This document shows, piece after piece, positions 35,307 to 43,216 of a stretch of DNA of 64,000 nucleotides (position 1 is its first letter; each line of letters opens with the position of its first letter). The DNA is from Salipiger bermudensis HTCC2601. Lineage in GTDB: Bacteria > Pseudomonadota > Alphaproteobacteria > Rhodobacterales > Rhodobacteraceae. The notes beneath the pieces are model-generated. The model saw only the letters and a list, made by a program, of their open reading frames with translations, did no database searches and had not been told where the DNA came from. The DNA lies in assembly GCF_000153725.1 (NCBI RefSeq), contig NZ_DS022276.1, forward strand, positions 1,584,412 through 1,648,411, in the 5' to 3' direction. A program made the translations under genes and the position numbers.

Positions 35307-35546
35307 GCCCCCGGATATGAAACGCTTTTCCCGCTGCGGCAACCCGTTTGCGCTCTCGGACGCTGCGATAGGGATGGCCTGCGCGACGGGGTTCGACGCG
35401 AAGAGGGCGGCCTGACACACTTCAGGGTTTAGCGGTATCTATCTAGAATTGTATTTTTGTGATACGAACATGCATGGCGGCGGTGCCGGTTTTCTCTCCG
35501 CCTGCCGCTTATTTCCGACGTTGCAATTCATTTGAGGATCGAAGCC

Positions 35547-36662
35547 ATGTTGAACGCAGAGGCCGTGAGCCGTGCCAAGACTCGCCATATCGAGATCGCC
35601 AAGCCCTTTGACGATGAACTCGGACCACTGAAACTCTTGCCGGGGATCTGGAAGAACACCAATGCCGATGTTCCGTTCGGCTGGAACTGCATCGCCCTTC
35701 CCTTTGTCACCGATCCGCCGCCCGCCGGGTTCAACTACCGGCTGATGGTAAACCACTACCGGGAGACGCTGCAGTTCTTCACCGCTGACAAGGGGGCGCC
35801 CAACCGTGGCATCGAGCGTGGCGCCGGCGGTCCGAGCGATCTCGACCAGTTCGTCGTGGCGCTGGACTACCAGCAGCTTGTGGAGCAGGTGGCGGTCGAC
35901 GAGTTTCCCAAGAGCGGCCCGGACCTCGCCACGGATAAGCTGGCCGATCCCGGCGCGGCGATTCACCACGAGCCCGGTCTTTTCCTGTTCATGACCAACC
36001 ACACCACCGACGGCATCAACATCGCCCGGCTCGGGACCGTGCCGCATGGCGACTCGCTGCTGGCGATGGGGCGTTTCGACGCCGCGGCCGACATCTTCGA
36101 CGGTCCGCCCGATATTCCTGCCGTGAATGGCTTTCCCGAGGGGGTCTTCGTCCCGCGCGACGATACCGCCGGAGGGCCTGACGACCTGCTGAAGCCGCTC
36201 GAGAGCCTTTACATGGGGCCCTACAAGCATTTCCACGACAACCCGTTCTTTGGCACCGTTCCCGCAGGGACGCCGGGCTTTCCCGGCTTCAACCCGGTGC
36301 ACCCCGAGGAGCTGCTGCGCGGTGCGCAGCCGGCGCCAGAGAAGGTGAAGAAGACCACCCGGCTCGACATGACGACCAGCGCCACGGAGGCGGCGGGGAT
36401 CCTGAACATCCCGTTCATCGTCAAGCATGCCAACGCCACCTCGATGAAGTCGACCTTCTGGATCATGGAGCTCGATGAGCCGGGCGTCGGCGACGAGCCG
36501 AAGCTGGTGATGCAGTATCTTCAGGTGGTGATGCTCGACTTCTTCCCGCGCCGCGACGGCATCCCCGGCCTGATTGGCTGGCCGCATGTCTCGATCAATA
36601 CGCTCGAGAAGGTGGCCAATGTCGGCGATGACGCCGAGGTGCTGACCTCCGACGAGTACTGA
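35547..36662 (+). CDS. Heme-binding beta-barrel (nitrobindin/FABP-like) protein, 371 aa
   Basis: This was identified only by weak resemblance. The opening DDELGPLKLLPGIWKN and GWNCIALPFV, and the closing IPFIVKHANATSMKSTFWIME followed by LQVVMLDFFPRRDG, are typical of large bacterial heme-binding beta-barrel proteins. Several His residues (AIHHEPG, HFHDNPF) are candidate ligands. There is no signal peptide, so it should be cytosolic. The ATG at 35547 has TTGAGGA eight bases before it. The gene stands alone. Substrate or ligand is not shown by the sequence. Confidence 0.65.
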   Translation: MLNAEAVSRAKTRHIEIAKPFDDELGPLKLLPGIWKNTNADVPFGWNCIALPFVTDPPPAGFNYRLMVNHYRETLQFFTADKGAPNRGIERGAGGPSDLDQFVVALDYQQLVEQVAVDEFPKSGPDLATDKLADPGAAIHHEPGLFLFMTNHTTDGINIARLGTVPHGDSLLAMGRFDAAADIFDGPPDIPAVNGFPEGVFVPRDDTAGGPDDLLKPLESLYMGPYKHFHDNPFFGTVPAGTPGFPGFNPVHPEELLRGAQPAPEKVKKTTRLDMTTSATEAAGILNIPFIVKHANATSMKSTFWIMELDEPGVGDEPKLVMQYLQVVMLDFFPRRDGIPGLIGWPHVSINTLEKVANVGDDAEVLTSDEY

Positions 36663-36670
36663 CACGCGCG

Positions 36671-36693
36671 CAGACCGGGGCCATCCGGCCCGG
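36671..36693 (+). terminator. Imperfect hairpin after the heme-binding gene
   Basis: GACCGG-GGCC pairs with GGCCCGGTC around ATCC, with one bulged base, about 10 bases after the stop. Confidence 0.4.
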
Positions 36694-36782
36694 TCGCGGC
36701 CCGGTGCCCTGAAAGCGCAGGAACCGGGTCGCACGCGCTCGTCGCGCCGCATAGTCTGGGCCGGAAACACGGGAGCCGGACC

Positions 36783-37619
36783 ATGTCTGAGACGTCGCAA
36801 GGGTATCACTACGAGGTCATGCGCCGCGCCATCGAGATGGTCGACGCCGCCGGGCCGCAGGCCACGCTCGAAGAGTTGGCCGCGGGCATGGGCATGAGCC
36901 CGGCGCATTTCCAGCGCCTGTTCTCGCGTTGGGCCGGGGTGTCTCCGAAGCGCTTCCAGCAATACCTGACGCTCGGCCACGCCAAGGCGCTGCTCTCCGA
37001 GCGTTTCACCACGCTTGAGACCGCGCATGCCACCGGGCTCTCGGGCGGCGGGCGGCTGCACGACCTGTTCCTGCGCTGGGAGGCGATGAGCCCCGGCGCT
37101 TACGGGCGCGGCGGCGAGGGGCTGACGATCCGCTGGGGCTGGTTCGACAGCCCCTTCGGACGCGCGCTGGTGATGGGGACCGAGACCGGGATCTGCGGCA
37201 TCGGGTTCGCCTCCGAGGCCGGCGACGATGCCACCATGGCGGACCTGCGCAGCCGCTGGCCCGGGGCCGAGTATGTCGAGGACCGGGAGGCGCTGGAAGG
37301 CTGGGCGCAGGCGGCATTCGGGCAGGCGGGCGGCGAGGTGCCGCTGCTGCTGATCGGTGCACCGTTCCAGATCAAGGTCTGGGAGGCGCTGATGCGGGTG
37401 CCCTCGGGCCATGTCACCACCTATTCCGAGATCGCGCAGGCGGTGGGCAGTCCCAAGGCGGTGCGTGCGGTGGGAACGGCGGTCGGGCGCAACCCGATCT
37501 CGCTGCTGATCCCCTGTCACCGGGCGCTGCGCAAGTCTGGGGGGCTCGGCGGGTATCACTGGGGCCTGCCGGTCAAGCGCGCCATCCTCGCCTGGGAGGC
37601 GGCGCGTCTCGAGGCATGA
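36783..37619 (+). CDS. AraC-type HTH fused to O6-alkylguanine alkyltransferase (Ada-like, truncated)
   Basis: This is a DNA-repair protein. Residues 1-95 form an AraC-type helix-turn-helix (LEELAAGMGMSPAHFQRLFSRWAGVSPKR). Residues 110-275 are a methyltransferase with IKVWEALMRVPSGHVTTYSEIA, AVGRNPISLLIPCHRALRKS and the active Cys in PCHR. It lacks the N-terminal Cys-rich, methylphosphotriester-sensing domain of true Ada, so it cannot be switched on in the Ada way. It may be a stand-alone alkyltransferase with a leftover DNA-binding arm. It is 278 residues; the ATG is preceded by GGGAGC. Confidence 0.9.
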   Translation: MSETSQGYHYEVMRRAIEMVDAAGPQATLEELAAGMGMSPAHFQRLFSRWAGVSPKRFQQYLTLGHAKALLSERFTTLETAHATGLSGGGRLHDLFLRWEAMSPGAYGRGGEGLTIRWGWFDSPFGRALVMGTETGICGIGFASEAGDDATMADLRSRWPGAEYVEDREALEGWAQAAFGQAGGEVPLLLIGAPFQIKVWEALMRVPSGHVTTYSEIAQAVGSPKAVRAVGTAVGRNPISLLIPCHRALRKSGGLGGYHWGLPVKRAILAWEAARLEA

Positions 37620-37691
37620 GTGCCGGTTGCATCACCGTGAAGTGAGGCGCGGAATGGGCAAAGACCCGCCGACCCCCCCGTGACAGCGCTG

Positions 37692-37719
37692 TTGGTCCGT
37701 TGCATGGTCGATCTATAAT
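37692..37719 (+). promoter_or_regulatory. Sigma-70-type promoter of the OmpA lipoprotein gene
   Basis: A perfect TATAAT at 37714-37719 lies 16 bases from TTGGTC at 37692. The gene starts 52 bases downstream, after a leader hairpin. Confidence 0.6.
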
Positions 37720-37730
37720 TCAGGAGGAGC

Positions 37731-37749
37731 GCCCCCGCGACGCGGGGGC
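37731..37749 (+). promoter_or_regulatory. Leader hairpin of the OmpA lipoprotein gene
   Basis: GCCCCCGCG pairs with CGCGGGGGC in the 5' leader, between the promoter and the AGAGG ribosome-binding site. It may stabilise the mRNA or set translation. Confidence 0.5.
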
Positions 37750-37771
37750 CATAACGATCAAGAGGCACACC

Positions 37772-38437
37772 ATGATCCGGGCCAAGACGTCCATTCTTCT
37801 TTCCCTTGCCGCAGTGATGGGGCTGAGCGCCTGTTCCGACGGCCAGATGTTCGACGAGAACAACCCCAACCGGAACACCAACCAGGGCGTCATTCTCGGC
37901 GCGCTTGGCGGCGCTGCGGCAGGTCGCCTGATCGGTGGCAACAACGACGATGCCGTCAAGAACACCCTCGCCGGTGCCGCAGCGGGCGCCATCGCCGGCG
38001 GCGTGATCGGCAACCAGCTCGACAAGCAGGAAGCGGAACTGCGCCAGCAGCTCGGCAACGATGTCGGCATTCGCAACACCGGCGATCGGCTGATCGTGAC
38101 CATGCCGCAGGACATCCTGTTCGGCTTCGACAGCGACACGCTGCGCAACGACCTGCAGGCCGACATCCGCACCGTGGGCAGTTCGCTGCTCCAGTACCCG
38201 AACACCAGCGTTCAGGTCGTCGGCCACACCGACAGCGACGGCGATGCCGGCTACAACCAGGGCCTGTCGCAGCGTCGCGCGCAGTCCGTCGCGAACGTGC
38301 TGGTCTCGAGCGGTGTGCCCTCGAGCCGCATTTCGGTCATCGGTCGGGGCGAAGCGGCTCCCGTCGCGTCGAACCTGACGCCCGAGGGCAAGGCGCAGAA
38401 CCGCCGGGTGGAAATCGTCATCCTGCCGAACGCCTGA
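37772..38437 (+). CDS. OmpA-family outer-membrane lipoprotein (YiaD/Pal-like)
   Basis: The signal peptide ends in the lipobox GLSAC, giving a lipidated Cys near residue 21. A Gly/Ala-rich hydrophobic segment, GALGGAAAGRLIGG then GAAAGAIAGGVIGNQLDKQ, is typical of glycine-zipper lipoproteins. The C-terminal OmpA domain has ILFGFDSDTLRNDLQ, VVGHTDSDGDAGYNQGLSQR and GRGEAAPVASN, which bind peptidoglycan. It is 221 residues. A strong promoter, a leader hairpin and a good terminator frame it as a single, well-expressed gene. Confidence 0.93.
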   Translation: MIRAKTSILLSLAAVMGLSACSDGQMFDENNPNRNTNQGVILGALGGAAAGRLIGGNNDDAVKNTLAGAAAGAIAGGVIGNQLDKQEAELRQQLGNDVGIRNTGDRLIVTMPQDILFGFDSDTLRNDLQADIRTVGSSLLQYPNTSVQVVGHTDSDGDAGYNQGLSQRRAQSVANVLVSSGVPSSRISVIGRGEAAPVASNLTPEGKAQNRRVEIVILPNA

Positions 38438-38462
38438 TCCGGCACGCTTTGGCTGACATCGG

Positions 38463-38493
38463 CGCGTCGCGGGGGCTCCCGCGGCGCGTTTTT
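38463..38493 (+). terminator. Intrinsic terminator of the OmpA lipoprotein gene
   Basis: An 11-bp stem (CGCGTCGCGGG with CCCGCGGCGCG, one G-U pair) around GGCT is followed by TTTTT, 26 bases after the stop. Confidence 0.85.
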
Positions 38494-38497
38494 CGTT

Positions 38498-38896
38498 TCA
38501 GAGCCGGTTCGAGAGCTCGATCAGGGTGCCGTCCGGGTCGCGGAGATAGAGCGACAGGATCGGCCCCTCGGCGCCGCTGCGTCGCACCGGGCCTTCCTCG
38601 GGGCTGATCTTCAATGCATCGAGGTGCGCTTGCCAGTCGGCCAAGGGCGTGTCGCTGAGAAAGCAGAGATCGGCCGAGCCTGTCGTCGGGCGTGCGGCCT
38701 TGGGCAGGAACTCGGCCCCGGCTTGGTGGAGGTTGATCTTCTGGCTGCCGAAGCGCAGCGCCCAGCGTTGCGAGCCGTCAGCCGGGGTGAAGCGCTCGGC
38801 CCGCATGCCGAGCACCTCGGTGTAGAACGCCAGCGTGACGTTGAGATCGGCGACAGTGAGGACCAGATGGTCGAGAGACTGGACGGTGGGCGTCAT
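38498..38896 (-). CDS. Glyoxalase/VOC-family protein
   Basis: This is a 132-residue vicinal-oxygen-chelate protein with two beta-alpha-beta-beta-beta repeats. Metal-ligand candidates are His in SLDHLVLTVADL (residue 10) and Glu near GTLIELSNR, with KINLHQAG in the middle. Members include glyoxalase, fosfomycin-resistance and dioxygenase enzymes; I cannot tell the substrate. The start is the ATG at 38896. It is divergent from the HTD2-like gene with only 34 bases between them, so they may be coregulated. Confidence 0.85.
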   Translation of the reverse strand: MTPTVQSLDHLVLTVADLNVTLAFYTEVLGMRAERFTPADGSQRWALRFGSQKINLHQAGAEFLPKAARPTTGSADLCFLSDTPLADWQAHLDALKISPEEGPVRRSGAEGPILSLYLRDPDGTLIELSNRL

Positions 38897-38930
38897 GGGT
38901 GGTCTAGATCCTTTCCGCAGGGAGGTGCTT

Positions 38931-39728
38931 ATGACTGACCTTACAGCCGAGACACGGCAGACCGACAGGCTCGATCCGGCCCGGGCCAACGCGCTTCTGG
39001 CCGCGCTGGGCCGCCCCGAACGGCTTGCCGAAGGCGATGCGCTGCCGCCGTTCTTCCACCAGATCCATTTCTGGGAGGCGCAGCCCCCCGAGGCGCTGGG
39101 CCGGGACGGCCACCCGCGCACCGGCGGTCTGATCCCCGATCTCGGCCTGCCGCGCCGGATGTGGGCCGGTGGCGCGCTGCGCTTCCTTGCGCCGCTGAGG
39201 GTCGGGCAGGAGGCCGAGAAGCGCACGATCCGCGAAACGGTCGCGCAGAAGACCGGCCGCACCGGGCCGTTGGCCTTCGTCACCCTGCGCCACGAGATCC
39301 GGCAGGACGGGGCGCTGTGCGTCGAGGAACGGCAGGATCTCGTCTATCGCGAAGATCCCACGCCCGACGCGCCGCGCCCGGGGCCGCCGGAGGCGCGCCG
39401 CGATGAGACCGAGGCGCGGGTCGCTTGCTTCGACAGCACGCTGTTGTTCCGGTACTCGGCGCTGACCTTCAACGGACACCGCATCCACTACGATGCCGAC
39501 TATGCCCGCGAGGTCGAGGGTTATGCCGATCTTGTGGTCCACGGACCGCTGCTGGCGCAGCTTCTGATCCTGATGGCCGAGGAGCAGGCGCCGCTGAAGG
39601 ACTTCCGCTTCCGCGCCACCGCGCCGGTGACGCTGGGCGAGGAGGTCACGCTTTGTCGCGACACTGAAAGCGCCTGGGTGAGGGGTGCGGACGGGCGACA
39701 GTGCATGGCCGCCAAGCTTGGCTTCTGA
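38931..39728 (+). CDS. HTD2-like hydratase (mesaconyl-C4-CoA hydratase family)
   Basis: This is a hot-dog-fold protein of 265 residues. A degenerate N-terminal half (MWAGGALRFLAPL) is followed by a C-terminal half with the MaoC-like active region FNGHRIHYDADYAREVEGYADLVVHGPLLAQLL, containing the catalytic Asp and His. The family includes mesaconyl-C4-CoA hydratase and itaconyl-CoA or 3-hydroxyacyl-thioester hydratases. The ATG has GGGAGG seven bases upstream. The substrate cannot be fixed from sequence. Confidence 0.75.
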   Translation: MTDLTAETRQTDRLDPARANALLAALGRPERLAEGDALPPFFHQIHFWEAQPPEALGRDGHPRTGGLIPDLGLPRRMWAGGALRFLAPLRVGQEAEKRTIRETVAQKTGRTGPLAFVTLRHEIRQDGALCVEERQDLVYREDPTPDAPRPGPPEARRDETEARVACFDSTLLFRYSALTFNGHRIHYDADYAREVEGYADLVVHGPLLAQLLILMAEEQAPLKDFRFRATAPVTLGEEVTLCRDTESAWVRGADGRQCMAAKLGF

Positions 39729-39738
39729 GCCCGGAACG

Positions 39739-39769
39739 AAAAAGCCCCCGCCGATGGCGAGGGCCTTTT
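39739..39769. terminator. Bidirectional intrinsic terminator
   Basis: GCCCCCGCC pairs with GGCGAGGGC (one mismatch) around GAT, flanked by AAAAA on the left and TTTT on the right. It serves both the HTD2-like gene and the convergent sugar transferase gene. Confidence 0.85.
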
Positions 39770-39791
39770 CGAAAAGCGTTTTGCTCCGGGC

Positions 39792-40481
39792 TCAGCAGCC
39801 GGTGCCGTTCAGAACGACGCGCACGGTGCGGGCGAGGATCTTGAGATCGGTGCCGAAGGACAGCTGGCGCAGGTAGTCGGTGTCGAACCCGGCCCGCTCG
39901 GCGAAGCTCGACTCGTTGCGCACCGAGGTCTGCCAGAAGCCGGTGATGCCCGGGCGCAGCGCGTAATAGGCGGTGCCGGGATAGAGGTCCTGCTGTTCGA
40001 CCATCATCGGGCGCGGACCCACCAGCGACATGTCCCCGCGCAGCACGTTGAGCAGCTGCGGCAGCTCGTCGAGCGAGGTCTTGCGGATCAGCCGGCCGAC
40101 CGCAGTGATGCGCGGATCGCGGCGCAGCTTCTGGGCGTGGTTCCACTCGGCGCGGGCCTCGGGATTGCTGGCGAGATAGGCCTCGAGGCGGGAGTCGGCA
40201 TCGACCACCATCGAGCGCAGCTTGTACATGTAGAAGACGCGGCCATTCCGGCCAACGCGCTTCTGGAGATAGAAGGGCGACTTGCCGTCCAGCGCGATGA
40301 TCGCGGCGAGGACCATCGTCACGAGCAGCACCGGCAGCGCGCCCAGCAGGACGATGGTGATGTCCAGAATGCGCTTGGCAAGGCGGTCGTAGGAGGCGCC
40401 GGTCGGTGCCGCAAAGAGGGCATCGTCGATCAGGGTTTCTATACCGGGGCTCGGCAGCGGCTGGCGAATGTGAATAGTCAA
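39792..40481 (-). CDS. Undecaprenyl-phosphate sugar transferase (ExoY/WcaJ-like)
   Basis: This is the initiating enzyme of exopolysaccharide synthesis, moving a sugar-1-phosphate onto undecaprenyl phosphate at the inner membrane. One helix (about residues 40-62) precedes the bacterial sugar-transferase domain: KRVGRNGRVFYMYKLRSM, KTSLDELPQLLNVLRGDMSLVGPRP and LRPGITGFWQ. It is 229 residues, the short ExoY type. The TTG start at 40481 is convincing: GAGGAGG lies five bases upstream and no ATG fits. It is transcribed from a long gene-free leader and ends at a bidirectional terminator. Confidence 0.93.
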   Translation of the reverse strand: MTIHIRQPLPSPGIETLIDDALFAAPTGASYDRLAKRILDITIVLLGALPVLLVTMVLAAIIALDGKSPFYLQKRVGRNGRVFYMYKLRSMVVDADSRLEAYLASNPEARAEWNHAQKLRRDPRITAVGRLIRKTSLDELPQLLNVLRGDMSLVGPRPMMVEQQDLYPGTAYYALRPGITGFWQTSVRNESSFAERAGFDTDYLRQLSFGTDLKILARTVRVVLNGTGC

Positions 40482-41455
40482 TTTGACCTCCTCGAGGCAT
40501 GTATTGACGGAAACGCAGGCAAGGATGTGCTTTCGGCCGGTCGCAAGTCGCAGCGATCCGGTCCTTCGCGATCATGCGAAGGCTGGGAACGCTCGAGGCG
40601 CATCAGGCTTTCAGAAGATTTTCTGGTCCTAACAAGACCGAAGCAAACTCACCATAACTCCCAAGTGGAAGCACCAACCCCCAAGTGCCGTAGTGTGACG
40701 AAACTATGTTCTTACTCTCGACACAAATGGTTATGCATTGCGCCTTAAGTGCGGTCAACTCCATGTTTTTGCCACAATTAAAAGTTGAGCCAACCTTTAG
40801 ATGACCTGCTCTCGGACCGGCGCATTGGCCACAAATTCGGGCGTCCGGCAGACCGGAGAATGCCGGTGGCGGCGCCGCTATCCGAGCTTTGGCAGTGGCC
40901 GTGCAAGGGAGGAGAGGGAGCAGCTGCGGCAACAGCACCCTCGGAAACAGTTCAATCCCCGTTTTCGGCGATCCAGTTTCGAAAATGTAAACAAATGCTC
41001 GAAAATGAATGCATCGTCGCGCGAAACTCGATGCGAAGGGTTGGGGCAATTCGCACCCTGTCTCTACGGCTGTCTTCTGGGTCGCATTCGGAAACAATGA
41101 TTGTGGGAGGGTGCAGCGGGTTTTCGTCTCTCGATCGCCACTGCGGCGCCGGGTTTGCGACGCGGGGCTCACTCGCTTGCCGGCGCGGGGAGGTTTTTCG
41201 AGGAAGGCAGGGAGCAACACGCTAAGGGGGAGTGTTGATATTCACGGAATGTTACAAATGCCGCTTTTCAGGTGAGCGGGAGCCCGAATCGCGGCGGTTT
41301 ACGGCCCTCAAATCGTCAAACTTGGTCCGAATCGCGCCACATTCTCAGCCGAGTTCGGCGAAATGAGGCGGGCGCGACCCTCAAGCTTCAGTTGCAAGCC
41401 AAGGGGCGCAGGCCTATTTCGGGCCGGTCGGTATCTGTATCGGAAAGGGCCCGTC
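40482..41455. other. Long gene-free region upstream of the ExoY-like gene (974 bp)
   Basis: No convincing gene is found on either strand. Open frames of about 145-205 codons exist but have poor composition and no start support. The part from 40620 to 40800 is AT-richer than the surroundings and holds two CCCAAGTG repeats 20 bases apart. It probably carries the promoter and control region of the sugar transferase and the promoter of rnd. Confidence 0.6.
40660..40687. repeat. Paired CCCAAGTG direct repeats, candidate operator
   Basis: CCCAAGTG occurs at 40660-40667 and 40680-40687, 20 bases (two helical turns) apart, about 180-205 bases before the ExoY-like start. A looser copy, TTAAGTGCGG, lies near 40745. 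Confidence 0.35.
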
Positions 41456-42070
41456 ATGGCGAACCACCTCTACAAAGGCGATCTCCCCGACGGGCTCGAT
41501 CTTGGCCCGGTCGTGGCGATCGACTGCGAGACCATGGGGCTCGAGCCGCATCGCGACCGGCTCTGCGTGGTGCAGCTCTCGGGCGGGGACGGCAACGCCC
41601 ATCTCGTGCAGGTGGCGAAGGGCCAGACCGAGGCGCCGAACCTCTGCCGCCTGCTGCGCGACGAGTGCGTGCTCAAGCTGTTCCACTATGGCCGCTTCGA
41701 CATCGCCGCCATGTACAATGCCTTCGGGGCGCTGGCGGCGCCGGTCTATTGCACCAAGATCGCCAGCCGCATGGTGCGCACCTACACCGACCGGCACGGG
41801 CTCAAGACGCTGACTCAAGAGTTGCTGTCGGTCGATATCTCGAAGCAGCAGCAATCGAGCGACTGGGGGGCCGAGACCCTGACCGAGGCGCAGCGCGACT
41901 ATGCCGCCTCGGACGTCCTGCACCTGCACAAGCTGCGCGAGGCGCTCGACGGCATGCTCGCCCGCGAGGGCCGCAGCGCGCTGGCGCAGAGCTGCTTCGA
42001 CTTCCTGCCGACCCGGGCGCTCCTCGATCTCGAGGGCTGGCCGGGCACCGATATCTTCGCGCATTCCTGA
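41456..42070 (+). CDS. rnd: Ribonuclease D-type 3'-5' exonuclease
   Basis: This is a DEDD exoribonuclease that trims tRNA and other small RNAs. It is 204 residues: the exonuclease domain alone, lacking the C-terminal HRDC domain, as in the short alphaproteobacterial form. The DEDDy motifs are VVAIDCETMGLEPH near residue 21, FHYGRFDIAAMY, and YAASDVLHLHKLRE. The ATG at 41456 has AAGGG eight bases upstream. The lptC gene follows four bases after the stop, so it begins the lpt operon. Confidence 0.92.
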   Translation: MANHLYKGDLPDGLDLGPVVAIDCETMGLEPHRDRLCVVQLSGGDGNAHLVQVAKGQTEAPNLCRLLRDECVLKLFHYGRFDIAAMYNAFGALAAPVYCTKIASRMVRTYTDRHGLKTLTQELLSVDISKQQQSSDWGAETLTEAQRDYAASDVLHLHKLREALDGMLAREGRSALAQSCFDFLPTRALLDLEGWPGTDIFAHS

Positions 42071-42074
42071 TCCG

Positions 42075-42683
42075 ATGGCGCGTCGGGGGGACACCTATTC
42101 CTATGTGATCGGCTGGCTGAAGATCCTGCTGCCGCTGGTGGCGCTTGCGCTGCTCTCGACCCTCTTCCTCGTCGGGCGTAGCAGCGAGCCGACTGTGAAC
42201 ATTCCCTTCGCCGATCCCGACGGCTCGGACGGACCTGCGCGGCAGCAGATCGTGGCGCCGCGCTATGCCGGGCTGACCGCACGCGGCGATCAGCTGATCC
42301 TCACCGCTGACAGTGCCGAGCCTTTGGCCGACGGCATGGACGAGGTTCTTGCGCATCAGCTTGATGCCAGCATCGACATGTCCGACGGCAGCCGCATCAC
42401 CCTGCGCTCCGACCGCGCGGTGGTCAGCGAAGGCGAGCAGAGCGCCGATCTCGAGGGGGCGGTGCGGATCGAGAGCAGCACGGGCTACCGGATCGACACC
42501 GAGCGTCTGCGCGCGGCGATGGACCGGATCGAGGCCGAAACCCTCGCACCGGTCTCGGGCGAGGGGCCGGCGGGCAGTTTCACCGCGGGAAAGCTGACCA
42601 TCGCGCCGACCGAAACCGGCGAGGACGTGCAACTGCTTTTCACGCAAGGCGTAAACCTGATATATGATCCGAAAGATCCATAG
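42075..42683 (+). CDS. lptC: LPS transport protein LptC
   Basis: LptC anchors the periplasmic LPS bridge to the inner-membrane LptBFG complex. A single N-terminal helix (about residues 12-32, WLKILLPLVALALLSTLFLV) is followed by a periplasmic beta-jellyroll with repeats such as GSRITLRSDRAVVSEGEQSADLEG. It is 202 residues, the usual size. It lies between rnd and lptA; its 3' end nearly abuts the lptA start region. Confidence 0.85.
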   Translation: MARRGDTYSYVIGWLKILLPLVALALLSTLFLVGRSSEPTVNIPFADPDGSDGPARQQIVAPRYAGLTARGDQLILTADSAEPLADGMDEVLAHQLDASIDMSDGSRITLRSDRAVVSEGEQSADLEGAVRIESSTGYRIDTERLRAAMDRIEAETLAPVSGEGPAGSFTAGKLTIAPTETGEDVQLLFTQGVNLIYDPKDP

Positions 42684-42693
42684 GGGTTCCAGT

Positions 42694-43191
42694 ATGTTCC
42701 GATTTCTGACCATTGCCGCCATGCTCTTCGCCCTCTCGGGGCCGGCTCTGGCACAGGGCGCTCAGGTCGCCTTCGGGGGCATGCAGCAGGATACCAGTGC
42801 GCCGGTCGAGGTCAGCGCCGACCAGCTTCAGGTCAACCAGTCGGACGGCACCGCGCTCTACACCGGCAACGTGGTGATCGGGCAGGGCGAGATGCGGCTC
42901 GCGGCGCCGCGGGTCCTCGTGGTGTTCGACGAGGCCGGCAACCGCATCGCGCGGCTCGAGGCGACCGGCGGGGTCACGCTGGTCAGCGGCGAGGAAGCCG
43001 CCGAGTCCGAGCGCGCCGATTACGATATCGACGAAGGCACCGTCGTGATGACGGGCAATGTGCTGCTCACGCAGGGGCCGAACGCCCTGACCTCGGAGCG
43101 CATGGTCGTGAATCTTGAGGGCGGCACCGCGCAGATGACGGGGCGCGTGCGCACGGTGATCTCGCAGGGCGCGGACGAGCAACAACAGTAA
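42694..43191 (+). CDS. lptA: LPS transport protein LptA
   Basis: LptA forms the periplasmic filament that carries lipopolysaccharide. The signal peptide MFRFLTIAAMLFALSGPALA ends near residue 20. The OstA jellyroll has PVEVSADQLQVNQSDGTALYTGNVVIGQG and NALTSERMVVNLEGG. It is 165 residues. I chose the ATG at 42694, with AGGGG eight bases upstream; an in-frame ATG at 42664 overlaps lptC and breaks the signal peptide. The lptB gene follows after 25 bases. Confidence 0.92.
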   Translation: MFRFLTIAAMLFALSGPALAQGAQVAFGGMQQDTSAPVEVSADQLQVNQSDGTALYTGNVVIGQGEMRLAAPRVLVVFDEAGNRIARLEATGGVTLVSGEEAAESERADYDIDEGTVVMTGNVLLTQGPNALTSERMVVNLEGGTAQMTGRVRTVISQGADEQQQ

Positions 43192-43216
43192 TTTCCAGAA
43201 GAGTAACGACATTTCG

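Noticed and set aside
35439-37559. 706-codon frame antisense to the heme-binding and alkyltransferase genes
   Set aside because: The plus-strand genes have clear domains and start signals; this frame has the typical shadow composition.
40603-41225. Open frames of 145-205 codons in the long gap before rnd
   Set aside because: No ribosome-binding site, mixed composition, overlapping on both strands and no recognisable domain.
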